From Plotosus lineatus (taxonomy: Eukaryota > Chordata > Actinopteri > Siluriformes > Plotosidae), in assembly GCA_024760905.1 (NCBI GenBank), contig CM045738.1, positions 47,922,297 through 47,986,296 on the forward strand: a DNA stretch of 64,000 nt. Reading direction: 5' to 3'. Each line of letters starts with the position of its first letter. Position 1 is the stretch's first letter. A program made the translations under genes and the position numbers. Shown here in pieces: positions 1 to 14,000 of the stretch. Below the pieces are notes generated by a model. It was not told the origin of the DNA. It was given only the letters and a program-made list of their open reading frames with translations, and made no database searches.

Positions 1-1600
1 CAGAAAGTACAAGATTAAAAAAAAAAAAAAGTTGAGATGCAAACTAAAGAAAAATGAGTAAAACCATAACAACAGTGAACTTGATATTTCAGTTGTTACC
101 CAAAATTACAATCAAAAGAGGAGGTTATAATTGTCTGACTCACTCACAGTTGATGCACTTTTGCTTTTTTTCTTTGACCTCGCTCAGGGAAATATTATGT
201 AATTTTGTAGATCAAAAAAACAATACCGCTCATGGTGAGGATGTGTAAAATGATTTACAACTAGCTGTGCTTGAAACTAAACCATAAATCATGTGTTTTC
301 AAACAGGCTCCCCAACACATTGAATAAGGTAAGCCCTAAGGCGTATATTAATTAATGGATGCTTTGGGCTGGGGCTTCCAAGTAAATCCCTTGGTGTTGG
401 CAACAAATTATTTATATATAGACGGATAATCAGATACACAACATTAAAAAAAAAAAAATCACTGAAAGCAAATAACTTGTATTTCTTGTTTAACTCGGAC
501 ACAATGCATTTTTTAATCTGGTTCAGTGTAACCGCTTACTCAGAGCACACTTGGATTTCTCAGCATGCACTTTACCACTTTGCCATCGAGCTATTGACAC
601 TTGCACAATGTGTGTTTTTACATGTTCTGCACATATGGCTCCCATCTCGTTTATCACCCGCCCGATATTGTTCTATCTGTTTGCACATCCTGTATGCAAA
701 GTATTACTGCTGTTTCATAACCAGTGCGCACAAAACCTTTGTTCTTTGTATTTTCTATTTGGGTTCCAAGTATTCTTTGAGTGTTATTTTTTTCAGCAGC
801 TTTTCTTGCTCAAAATGATGTGGCAAATAAGTCAGTATTTTAGGCATGCTTTAAATTCTAATTAGTGAATATTGCAGCGCATGCATGCTAACAATAAACA
901 ACAAGAAAAGACATAAGCGACATGAACAGCATTTCCTAGAGGACATTTTTGGAAACAGTTTGGTAGACCGTACTCAAATGGTTGCGAGAACAACAAGAAT
1001 CACAAAATAAAATCACTGCATGATCTGACTTTTCACTTTACCTTTATTTCATTTTTTTGTTTGTTTGCTTTTTTGAGGAAAACACAATCCTTGCAGGTCA
1101 CATTCCCACAATCTTTTACATTTAAAAATTCTTATCCAGTTTTGTTAATGTGTGGTTCTGGTTAATTCATTTTCATTTTCCTCACTAGAAATAACTTTTT
1201 TCTTATTGTTGTACTTCTGTTACCACCACCAAGAAGGATGTTTTTACCATCAGTTTTGTGTGTAGAAGGATTATGTTAATTTTTTTTTTTTTTTTGTCAG
1301 AGTTTGGACTTGACCCAAGCAAAACTTCACTCAATTTTGGAAATGTTTTGGGAATTTTAATCTCATCCACTGTCTCTTACTTCACCAGAGGATGATTGTT
1401 GACATTTGGGGTGATATGCTATGGGGTTATGGCTACGCTTGGCAGATGTTTGCATTCTCTGAGTACTTTGTGTAGTAATGGGAAGCACTGATCTCTCTAT
1501 AAGTAAATAATCTAATCAATTAAAACTGGGGTTATATAAGAACACAACATTGTTCTTACAAACAATGTTTGATTATGAAAATGCTAACATGAAGCCTTGC
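1..1600. other. AT-rich sequence left of the last visible gene A exon
   Basis: This stretch lies 3' of the last cadherin exon visible in gene A and is presumably intron. I looked on the minus strand for the next cadherin exon (end of EC5, membrane-proximal segment, transmembrane helix) and saw no convincing open segment with splice sites. Short A and T runs are present near 18-30 and 1278-1296. The small open frames have no recognisable similarity. Confidence 0.5.
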
Positions 1601-1669
1601 TACATAGACATTGTTTTTCCAATGTTAACATCAAAACAAACAACAAAAAAGTCAACGTGAAAGGTGTAC

Positions 1670-1894
1670 CATAGTTTGGTTCGAATCTCCATCGCCCCTT
1701 GACATCTCCTTGAAGTTCATAGTGGAATGGTCCAGTGTATGGTGGAAGATCCAAGTCTGTAGCAATGATACTAGCCATGGTTTCCTTATCTGACAAGCAC
1801 ATGTTCATTTTGTCTGTCTCCAATAGTGGTATATTATCATTCATATCTCCTAAATGGATAATCAGTGTCCCTGTGCCTGTTAGTGGAGGTTGAG
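1670..1894 (-). CDS. cdh26-like: Gene A exon 10: EC4 end and EC5
   Basis: The acceptor follows a pyrimidine run ending TCCTACAG, and the donor is G|GTACAC. Phase is 1 in and 1 out. It encodes the [16 protein letters not shown] strand-and-linker motif that closes EC4, then an EC5-like segment with [17 protein letters not shown] and [10 protein letters not shown]. This is the last exon of gene A inside the window, so the protein is cut in EC5. Confidence 0.88.
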
Positions 1895-2217
1895 CTGTAG
1901 GACAAATAAGGAATGGTATAGGGGGGGGTGGGGGGCATAGGGGTGAAGTCCATTAAAACAGGAGCAAAAAACTTTTTTTTTTTTTTTTTTTTTTTTCTTT
2001 TTTTTTTTTAATATGTGATGCTGTGGTCTCGTGTTCTTTAAATCACTCTAATTCATATCTTTGATCCAATAAAACAATTATTAAGATAATTAGTAAACGT
2101 TTTAACATTTAACCTGCAGCAAGTGGGTCCTTTTAAAACCTCTTTTCTTATTTTGCTATAACTGTATTAAATCTACAAAGGAAATTATTGCCGATGCATG
2201 TTAACCCATCCAAAATG

Positions 2218-2258
<41 letters not shown>

Positions 2259-3318
2259 ACATTTGGAGCACTGGGCTGCCACAAACATTGCAGCGCTTGG
2301 AGAGCATGGTATTTACAAGTAAATAAACAATTTATTTGTAAATACCAGAAGATTGTTGTCTGACACTTGTCTGACAAGGTACCACTGTATCACAGTTCAA
2401 GCACAGAGACTGTGATACAGTGGTACCTTGTCAGACAAGTGTCCCGTCACGATTTTTCCATGATCTGAGCTTTGATCCCACCAAAAATCTTCTCCATCCA
2501 ATGAGCAAAAATTCATTTTACTAGCACTCCTTGAAATGGCTTTTCCGGGTCGATTAGCTGTGTGTGTATTCCTCCACACTCCGAGAATGCCTTGTGCAGT
2601 GCTTCTTAATAATTTTCTGTTACACCCCCTCTAGGAAGGGACCCCCAAAGTGCACGGCTATAAATAGTGTTTATTGCACTTCATATCGTTTCCTTGGAAC
2701 GAATTAAATTCGTGAAACACGGTAGTACTGTATTAAGTTTCTGATCAACAGCCAATAAATTACATTTATTGTTTCTTACCATTGTCCACAACGTGCAAAA
2801 TGACATGGTAGGCATCGTTTTTCACAAATGGTGATTCTCTGTCCAAAGTTTTGGCCACAAAAACCTCGCCAGTATTTCGATCTATAGTCACCCAGTCTTC
2901 TGCGTCTTCATGTTTCTCAAAGCTACAAGAGATAGGAACATCAATGTAATAAACATCCAGGTGCAGGTTTCTATAACAAGTACATTGATTCATATTGTGC
3001 ATTTGAGATCTGGTGTGGGGGGAAAACAGTTTAAATCGAAGTCCATACTTTTCAATACCTTGTTTGGTGGAGTTTTATTTTTGAACCAAACAGGTATTTC
3101 ATTTTTTTAACAATACAACTGAAGAAGAATACAAGAGAATGTTATTTAACAGTGACTTCTTGTATTCTTACAGAATGAGCTTGTACTTGAATAATTTGAA
3201 TACGGTTGTCTGTGCTGATGGCGTACATGATGCACTTTTCACACTCTGAATATTCTGTTTAAGCTCCTGCTTCAGTCAGATCAGTGACACGTGCACTGTA
3301 CCCCCACCCGAACAAACG

Positions 3319-3380
<62 letters not shown>

Positions 3381-4776
3381 AGAAATCACAAATCGTGACA
3401 TAGGTGAATCTACAATCGAAGGAATAAAAAAGAAATAGTGTAATCCTGTAATCACTCAGATTTCATCCTTGTTAAAATAAAGGAGAAAAAAAAACAGACT
3501 AAACTGGAGAGCAGCTGTTAAACAATGGTGCCCTCACCAAGCCGTTTTCCTTCTCCTGAATTTAATTTCAATAAAGTATTACATTTACAGGGGCAGTGGT
3601 GGTCTATTGGTTTGGGCACAGGATCACTGATCCTAAGGTTGGGGGTTCCAGTCCCCAGAAGGTTGTCACTGTCCCCCCAGTGCAGCTAATTGGGTTATCA
3701 AAGGCGGGCCATGTCTCTCACTGTCTATGGTGAGAGGCGTGTAAAAGAACCATTGCTGACTTTCGTAAAGAGTCGGCTGCAAACTCGTCCAAACCTTTCT
3801 GGTTTCAGGACTTATGTGTATCTAGTAATTTGAAAAGGTAGTTACACTTACTGAAATAAGTGTCCAAAAGCTGTATCCCGGTCCTGAGCTGTAAAATTGC
3901 ACAGCGGCGTTCCTATTTTTGAATTTTCCATTATTGTTACTTCTTTCACACGGGGTACAAATTCTGGAGGGTCATTGATATCCTCCACTGCAATGGAGAC
4001 TGGATAAAGTTTTTCCAGTGTCCTGTAGCCTTCAACAAAATTCTCCACATCCCATAACTCCTGAGTTTTTTCTTTTATTTTACAGATGAAGTAAGGTATC
4101 TCATTTTTCACACTGATTGACAGATTTCTTGACCTTTGCTGTTCGTAATCCATTGCCTATACAATGAAGCAAGAAATAGATTTGTTAAAGGTGTAAATCC
4201 AGATAACATTCATATATCTCATTGTTTACAATTAATCAGAACATTTGTAGAAGATTTACTTTAGCAGTACAGTATGTATTACTATATCTTATTTCATTTG
4301 GGATTAATCAGAGTCACTTCCATTACATTTACAGTATTGAGCAGACGCTCTTATCCAGAGTGACTTACAATTCACCTTTTACATACAGATGAGCGAATGA
4401 AACATTGAACCACTGAGCCACCGCTGTCTCATCATAATTGGCAGGTGTGAACGTTCTGCTGTTCACCGAGTTTTAATGTGCTTGGTTAATTTTGAACAAA
4501 GCCACATCCACAATGTTAAAACTATGCGCTCACTTGTGTCACCGCTTTATTTTTTCCTTTTCAAATTTTGAATTTAATATGTAATAATATTTTTCATTAA
4601 AGGTGGGGAATATTCTGAAATCCTTTATCTTTCTGTCTGTCTGTCTGTCTCTCTCTTTCTTTCTGTCTATCTGTCTGTCTTTCTTTCTTCTTTCCTTTTT
4701 CTTCCTTTTTTCCTTTCTTTCTTCTTTCCTTTCCTCCTTTTTTTCTTTCCTTTCTTTCTTCTTTCCTTTCCTTCTC

Positions 4777-4807
<31 letters not shown>

Positions 4808-4975
4808 CTTTCTTTCTTTCTTTCTTTCTCTTTCTTTCTTTCTTTCTTTCTTTCTCTTTCTTTCTTTCTGTCTATCTGTCTGTCTTTCTTTCTTCTTTCC
4901 TTTTCTTTCTTCCTTTTTTCTTTCCTTTCTTCTTTCCTTCTCTCTTTTCTTTCTTTCTTTCTTTCTCTCTTTCTC

Positions 4976-5006
<31 letters not shown>

Positions 5007-8000
5007 CTTTCTTTCTTTCTTTCTTTCTCTCTTTCTTTCTTTCTTTCTCTTTCTTTCTTTCTGTCTATCTGTCTGTCTTTCTTTCTTCTTTCCTTTTCTT
5101 TCTTCCTTTTTTTTCTTTCCTTTCTTTCTTCTTTCCTTTCCTCCTTTTTTCTTTCCTTTCTTTCTTCTTTCCTTTCCTTCTCTCCTTTCTTTCTTTCTTT
5201 CTCTTTCTTTCTTTCTCTTTCTTTCTTTCTGTCTATCTGTCTGTCTTTCTTTCTTCTTTCCTTTTCTTTCTTCCTTTTTCTTTCCTTTCTTCTTTCTTTC
5301 TCTCTTTCTTTCTTTCTTTCTTTCTCTCTCTCTTTCTTTCTTTCTCTTTCTTTCTTTCTGTCTATCTGTCTGTCTTTCTTTCTTCTTTCCTTTTCTTTCT
5401 TCCTTTTTCTTTCCTTTCTTTCTTCTTTCCTTCTCTCTTTTCTTTCTTTCTTTCTCTTTCTTTCTTTCTTTCTCTTTCTTTCTTTCTTTCTTTCTCTCTT
5501 TCTCTCTTTCTTTCTTTCTTTCTCTCTTTCTCTCTTTCTTTCTTTCTTTCTTCCTTCCTTCCTTCCAACCAACCACCTTTTTCAGTCGACAGCCTTCTGT
5601 GTCCACCTCTTTTGGGGTATGTTAGATGCATTGCACACTGTCTCAAGTTATTTATTTACAGATTGCAATATTTGAAAATATGTAAAAAGTTCCAAACCAG
5701 AAGAGTGTGCTTTCCAGGCTTCTTTACATACATACTGTACACTTAGTAACATTAAACGGTATTTTATCAAAGTATCATAGACAACACAGAAAATAAGACG
5801 GCAAGCTTGTAGCTAATAAATTTATGTGTTAAAATCTGAAATACCTTTATTATTGTCACAATTCCTTCATTTGTTTTGGGGTCAGTTTTTATTTGAAAAT
5901 ATTTTTCCTTATCATCATGAATAGTGAATTTTGCTCTCCAGGCAGGTGTGCCATGTGCGTCGTTGTCCATAACTTGTAATCGCAGAACTTCCACTCCACT
6001 CTCTCCCTCTTTTATTTTTCCACGGCCCTGAAAAAATCTGTATCTTTATCGTACAGATATCTTAAGTATAAAGCTTGTAATTAAACTTCAATCTCATCAC
6101 ATTTGAATATATTTATAAGCACATTTCCTTAATAATACAAATAGTTTATTACTTACACTATGACCAGTAATTTCTGGAATGTGATTGTTATTGTCGATAA
6201 TGTGAAGGGTCACTTTGCTCGTACTTGAAAACTGCACCTTGTCACCATCATCTTTGGCTTCAATTATGAGCATATATTTTTGTGCTTTCTGGAAATTACA
6301 AATAAATATTAATGCACTATAATACAATTATTTGAAGAGAAAAAAACAAACAAAAAACACTATGTAATATTCCACCAGTGTGTACGGATTTCAGCCTATA
6401 ACTTTTGTCACCAGTTCTTATTGACTTATTGACATCATATTCTTGACATCATTGAATAAACGTGAGCTGGATGTATAGGTGCTTTACTATATACCACGTG
6501 GAAACATTCAAATTCATGCCATTTTATAAACCATTTGATACTTTATTGGAGTTACATAGAGGTTGCCCTTCCCAGCTGACTCTAGGTGGTAAAGGCAGGG
6601 TGCACACTGAACTTCTCACCTGTAAGCCACAGGGCAACAGACGCACAACTCTTATGCTTACATTCATGCCCAGAACAATTAATATTATTTAATTAGATTA
6701 ATATGCATTTGTTTGTTTTGGTTTGTTTTGGGTTTTTTTTTTTTTTTTTTTTTTTTTTTACTATGGGAAGAAATGGAGTCCCTAGAGGAAACCCAAACAA
6801 TTATAGGAAATGCACGCAAACTCCACACTGAAATGCTCTCACCAAGCCCAGTCACTTCTTGTGATGAGGTGGAAGTGCTAACCACTATGCCATCATGTGA
6901 CAAAGTGGAGTCAATAAATGAATGTAACCTGTATGTACATACCTGAAACATGACAACAAATGAAAACTATTTTCTGTTTGGAGCTGCAAGTTTTAAACAT
7001 GACACTAAAGCCTCATTCACACAGGAAGCAACAAGCGACCATGCAAAATCATGTGATTGTGTGCAACAAGAGGAAACAGGAAGCTAAATTTTCTCATGCA
7101 ACATGAAGTGGGCAGGCATGGAGTTCAAAGGAGTTAAACTTTCACATGACACAAGTCAAGCATTACCAATCAGAGTTTTAAAATACTGTTGATTGGCAGA
7201 TGCTAACATACTCTAAGTTTGCAATAATGCTTCCTCGTGGCAACCATAAGTTTAAATTGCTCTAATCAACACGTTAAAGCTGCTCTTTATTGCTGCATGT
7301 GAATATATTGTGCTTTATGACTGCTTACACAAATGTCATAAAATTACTCACCTAATATGTGATGCCTGGGTCCAAGTTTCTGAAACCGTAGGCATTTCTT
7401 GTGATTTAATATTTATTTGATTTTATTTAGAGCTACATGAAATATGTATATTATGTATATTACCGTATTCAACGTAATAAGCACCCTGCTCTAATACGCG
7501 CTCCCCCCAATGTTTTTAATCTTACATCTAATAACTGTCCATATGCACTGGGAGCAAAATCATAGATCAAACTTACCAATTTTATTTGATCAGTCTCTGT
7601 AAGCATAAAATGAGGTGTCCAATTGCCTGTAAAAGTGAGTTTACATGGTATTTCAAGACCCCCTGTCACTGGGGAACGTCTATAATAGGAATCATCAGTA
7701 ACAACACATTTGATTGTTCCACCGTGCTTTAAAAAACAGGAAAATATGTTGCTGTGTTCTGTTGGTAAATGTCCAACAACCGATGAACCATTAGAAACTG
7801 CTACAGCAAAACTATGGGATGCTCTGAATGAATGGAGTGATGAGCCAGATATGGACCTATCAGAAAGTGATGACGAGTATTTTTCACCTGATTCTCCAGC
7901 TCACTAACTTCATAAATTTAAGCATGTTCCTGGCCATGTGCTTTTGTTTATGTTCGTGTTGATTGTTTCAACTTGCCATGTGCTAAAGTTGACATTCATG

Positions 8001-11000
8001 TTGACTCTGGCTCATTTTACTTTGGAAAATGTTTACAGAAACAGCAACTGTTACCTCGATGGTAATAAGCACTTAACGTTGTGCACAAGTTGACAATGAG
8101 CCTTTTTTTAGTGTGTTTTAATTACCAATTAAGCTCTATGATACCACTCAAACGCTGGCGTCTTCTCTGGCTAAGCGATAGAAAAGGTAATGACGTTGGA
8201 TGTCTCTTCTGCAGAAATAAGACTTTCTCCTGAAGAAACAACAGTTTCCCATGAAGAGAAATAATAATCTGAACAGTTGTAAAGCTGTAGTATTAAAGTC
8301 TTTTTCAATTATTATTCCAGTACACTGCCCAAGTTAATGTTTAGAATGTTTGTGTGTCTGCTTTTTTTCCCACTCTGGCTGAGGGGCGTGGCTGTGCTGC
8401 TCAGACTGATTGCAGTTCATACTTGAATTAAGTAATCTCAATTACTCCCTATAAACACAAATCGCACGCTCACCTCAATTAAAGCGCGCTTCTCAAGTCT
8501 TTCCCCTTTGAATGTGAGGCGTTTGTTGCAGGTGACATTATCTTCATTCACGGGAAGGGCCAGAACCAAACCCCCGCGAATAACGAGGGCCTACTGTACT
8601 GCTGAAGGTGAACTCCATCTAAACAGAACTTCTGAACAAGTCTATGATTCTCATTGTTATGATACCGGTTTTTCTCACTGGATGAATCCAGCATGAGTGG
8701 TGCGCTTTCTCAAATAGGTAGTGGAGATGCCAAAGAGAGCTAACTTCTCAGTTTCTGATGTGCAAAAGTCTCTGTTCTATACTCGCTTTGTGATTACTAC
8801 GACTACTACTACCACTACTACTAATAACAATAAATAAGTTATATATGGTCCTAAACAGGACATATGGACATAAACAGGTCCTGGGTGAAGGTCCAGATGA
8901 CGTGTGGTTCAGAAGACCTCTATGAAAAATAAAAATAAGAGGACACAGTTTCCCTTGCCCGGACATGGGTCACGAAGTCGAGCGCCTGGTTGTCGGGCTT
9001 CTGTCCATGGAGCCCTGTCAGGCCCATCTCGAAAAGGAGACATGGGTCCACCCTCCCATAGACCCACCACCTGTAGTAGGGGTTAAAGGGGTCGAATGCA
9101 ATGTGAGTTGGGTGGCAGCCAAAGGCATGGGTTCTGTCTGACCCATCCTCGGTTACTGACTATGAGTCTTGGGACATGTAATGTCACCTCTCTGGCGGGG
9201 AAGGAGCCTGAGCTGGTGTGTGTGGTGGAGAGATACCGACTAAATATAGTCGGGCTCACCTCAACACATAGCTTAGGCTCTGGAACCACCCATCTCGAAA
9301 GAGGCTGGACCTTATTCCATTCTGGAGTTTCTCATGGGGAGAGGCAGCGAACCAGTGTGGGCATCCTTGTTGCCCCCTGTATTGGTGCCCAAATGTTGGG
9401 GTTCTCCTCAGTAGCTTACCGCTGCCTTCGGGTGGGGACACGGGTCCTGACTGTTATTTGTGCTTATACACTAAATGACAGTTCAGAGTACTCACCCTTC
9501 TTGGAGTCTTTAGGGGAAATGTTGGAGAACGTTCCCTCGGGAGACTTCAACGCCCATGTGGGCAACGATAGTGTGACCTGGAAGGGTGTGATCGGTAGGT
9601 ATGGCCTCTCCAGACTGAACCCGAATGATGTTTCGTTGTTGGACTTCTGTGCTCATTATAGTTTGTCTATCATGAACACCATGTTCGAACATAAGGCTGC
9701 CTATAAGTGCACTTGGCACCAGGACACCCTAGGTCGCAGTTCGAGGATTGACTTTGTAGTCATGTCACCGGACTTGCAGCCGCATGTTCTGGATACTCTG
9801 GTGAAGAGAGGAGCTGAGCTTTTAACCGATCACCACTTGGTGGTGAGCTGGCTTCGATGGCGGGGGAGGCTGCCTTCCTGACCTGGCAGGTCCAAGCATG
9901 TAATTAGGGTCTGCTGGGAACGTTTGGCAGAGTCTCGTGTCCAAGAGGCCTTTAATTCCCACCTTTGGCCATGCTACAACCACGTCCCGGAGGAGGCGGG
10001 TGACATGGAATCCGAATGGGCCGTGTTTCGTGCCTCCATTGCTGAAGCGGCAGAAAATAGCTGTGGCCAGAAGGTCATCGGTGCTTGTCGTGGCGGTAAC
10101 CCCTGAACCTGGTGGTGGACGCCTGTGGTGATGCAGGCTGTCCAGCTGAAAAATGAGGCCTAATGAAGTCTTATTGGCCTGTGGGACTCCCGAGGCAGCA
10201 GACAGGTACTGGCAGGCCAAACATGCTGCAGCCGAAGTGGTCGCAGATGCAAAATCTCGGGCGTGGAGGAGTTCGGTGAGGGCCTGGAGAGTGATTAACG
10301 GTTGACCTCAAAAAGGTTCTGGACCACCAACCGGCACCTTAGGAAGGGGAAGCAGTTCTCCAGAAACACTGTTTACAGTGAGGGGATTACTTTGAGGACC
10401 TCTGCAATCCCACCAACACGCCCTCCGCAGAAGAGGAAGACCCTGGGGGTTTTGGTGGGGGTCTGCCCATCACTAGAGTGGAGGTCACTGAGGTAGTCAA
10501 AAAGCTCCTTGGTGGTCGGGCTCCGGGATTGCATTAGATCTGCCTTGAATATCTCAGGGCTGTGGATGCTGTAGGTCTGTCTTGGTTGACACGTCTGCAA
10601 CATCGTGTGGTCATCAGGGGCTGTACCTCTGGATTGGCAAACCAGGGTGGTGGTCCCCTTTTTCAAAAGGGGAACTTAAAGGTGTGTTCTAATTATCAGG
10701 GAATCACACTCATCAGCCTACCCGGGAAGGTCTATGCAGGGGTACTGGAGAGGAGGATCAGACCAATAATCGGCAGCTAAACCGGTTCCCCCACCAGGTT
10801 CCAAAGTTGGTGAGTATGGTGGCTAGCAACACAGTAGTAATAAAAGCAACACCTATCAAAGGGCGGATAAACTCTTTAGAGTTAACGGCCAGCTATCTAG
10901 AGATGGTGTATCGATAATAAAACACCCTGCAGAAAGAACTTTGGACCTCTACTGCGGATTGTTTTGCCTTAATTTGTAATTAAATAAACTCAAACTATAT

Positions 11001-14000
11001 GGGTAAGTCTAATGGGCTGATTTTCTCTCGAGGCCAGATTTTATTCCTGGTTTCCGTAGCACGAAGTCACTAGGAGTTCAGCTGCTCCTTACTATTATAT
11101 ATATAATATCCTTCCCAATATAATTTTTTGACTGCTGAGAGGACAGAGGCACACTTGTGCTTCACACCTTGCCCAGGGATCTTAGCACAGTGGATATCTA
11201 ACTTTGAGTCAAACTCACGATCTGCCAATCATGAACGATGCACACTAATATATCATCGCCTCAGAGAGTTTAAGATAATAAGTTCTCAAAGACGTACAAC
11301 CGTCTCACAGACCTGGAAGCACAATGCTGCACAAAGTTTCACGAGGAAAAATGTTCCAGTGGTAAACATGCCAGTTAGTTACCGAGGCAACAAGAGCTCA
11401 GGTGAAATGATTTGCTTCTTTTGCCAGGCACTGTCACTCAGCGGTAAGCATGAAGTTCATTGCTTCTTGTATGAATGTGGCTTAGGGCAGGACAGTTATC
11501 TCTGTAGTTTATTTTATTAATTAGTCTCTTGTTTCAGGGATCCCATCCCAGACGGCCGCTATTTAGCGGAATTCCTCTAATTTTACCCATCAAAGTGAAA
11601 ATTATTTTTATTCTTGTATAATGTACATATATGGATATGATATACATCCATTGTAACATAATTATATTCCTTTTAAAATTGCGTTCATTGATGAAGTGAA
11701 GAGATTCTCTCAGACCTATTAAAAAGAATGAACTAAGCATACTTTTGTTGTACAATGTTGGAATTACTTATATCGATATACTGATGGCAAAAACAATTAA
11801 CAATGGAAATGAATTGTGGACCATATTGTGCAGTCATCACAAGTGATACACTGTAGACTGCAGTATCTTCTTCTTCTTCTTTCGGCTTTTCCATTTAGGG
11901 GTCGCAACAGCGAATCATCTGCCTCCATCTCACCCTATCCTTTGCACCATCTACTCTTACACTAACTACCTTCATGTCCTCCTTCACCACATCCATGAAT
12001 CATCTCTTTGGTCTTCCTCTAGGCCTTCTGCCTGGTAGTTCCAACCTCAGCATCCTACTACCAATATACTCACTATCCCTCCTCTGTACATTTCCAAACC
12101 ATCTCAATCTAGTTTCTCTGACTTTGCTTCCAAAACCTCTAACATGTGCTGTCCCTCTGATGTACTCATTCCTGATCCTTTCCGTCCTCGTTACTCCCAA
12201 AGAGAACCTCAACATTTTCATCTCTGCTACCTCCAGCTCAGCCTCCTGTCTTTTCTCCACGGCCACTGTTTCTAAACCATACAACATCGCTGGCCTCAAC
12301 ACCGTCTTGTACACTTTTCCTTTCATTCTTGCCAATACCCTCCCATCACACATCACACTGGACACTTTTCTCCAACCATTCCAACCTGCCTGCACATGCT
12401 TCTTCACCTCTTTTGCACACTCTCCACTGCTCTGGATTGTTGAGCCTAAGTACTTAAAATCCTCCACCTTCATAATCTCTGCTCCCTGTAACCCCATCAT
12501 TCCTCTTGGGTCCTTTTCATTCACACATGTATTCTGACTTACTGAGGCTAACTTTCATTCCTCTCCTTTCCAGGGCATACCTCCACCTCTCTAGATTTTC
12601 CTCCACTTGTTCTCTGCTCTCACTACAGATCACAATGTCGTCTGCAAACATCATAGTCCATGGAGAATCTTGTCTAACCTCATCTGTCAGTCCATCCATC
12701 ACCATAGCAAACAAGAAAGTGCTCAAAGCTGATCCTTGATGCAGTCTCACCTGCACCTTGAATTCTTCGGTCACACCGACAGCACACCTCACCACTGTCT
12801 TCTATCTCTCATACATGTCCTGCACCACTCTAACATACTTCTCTGCCACTCCAGACTTCCTCATGGAATACCACAGTTCCTCTCTCGGCACCCTGCCATA
12901 TGCTTTCTCCAGATTCACAAAGACACAATGCAGCTCCTTCTGACCTTCTCTGTACTTCTCTATTAACATCCTCAAAGCACACACTGCATCTGTGGTGCTC
13001 CTTCTTGGCACGAAAGCAAACTGTTGTTCACAAATGCTGACCTCTGCCCCTAGTGAAGCTTCCACTATTCTTTCCCATAACTTCCTCGCATGGCTCATCA
13101 ACTTTATACCTCTGTAATTGCCACAACTCTGCATGTCTCCCTTGTTCTTAAAAATGGGCACCATCACACTCCATTCCTCTGGCATCCTCTCACTCTCTAA
13201 GACCTTGTTGAATGTTCTTGTCAGGAAATCTACTGCTACCTCTTCTAGACACTCTCATACCTCCACTGGTATGTCATCAGGACCAACTGGCTTTCCATTC
13301 TTCATCCTCTTCAATGCCCTCCTCACTTCACCCTTACTAATCTTTGCTACTTCCTGGTCCTCGACGGTCAGCTCTTCAAAGTACTCTTTCCATCTTCTCA
13401 GCACACTTCTGCCATCAGTCAATATGTTTCCCACCCTGTCCTTAATCACTCTAACTTACTGCACGTCTTTCCCATCTATATTTGTCTGCTGTGCCAACCT
13501 GTAGAAATCATTTTCTCCCTCTTTACTTTCCAACCGAGCAGACAAGTCATCATATGCCGTCTGTTTGGCCTTTGACACCGCTACCTTCGCCTTACGCTGT
13601 CTCCCTGTACTCCTGTTTACTCTATTCGGTCCTCTCAATGTCCCACTTCTTAGCTAACCTCTTCTTTTGTACACACTCCAGCACTTCCTCATTCCACCAC
13701 CACGTCTCCATATGTACTCTCTGTGCAGATGACACACCAAGTTTTCTCCTACCTTTCTCCATGATAACATTAGCTGTAGTTGTCCAGTCATCTGGAAGCA
13801 CTTCCTGACCACCTTGACCACCAACCTGTTTCAACTCCTCCTTGAAGACAACCTGGTACTCTTCCTTTTTCAGCTTTCACCACTTTGTCTTCTGCTCTGC
13901 CTTTGCCTTCTTCACCTTCCTCACCATCAATGTCATCTTGCACACCACCACCCTGTGCTGTGTGGCAACACTCTCCGCCACTACTACTTTTGCAGTCACT

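Noticed and set aside
2910..3110. Plus-strand frame over gene A exon 9
   Set aside because: Overlaps a minus-strand cadherin exon with good splice sites and has no similarity of its own.
4603..5646. Long open frames (up to 340 codons) on both strands rich in Ser/Phe/Leu or Lys/Glu/Arg
   Set aside because: They are translations of the CTTT/GAAA tract; composition and presence on both strands show low-complexity artefacts.
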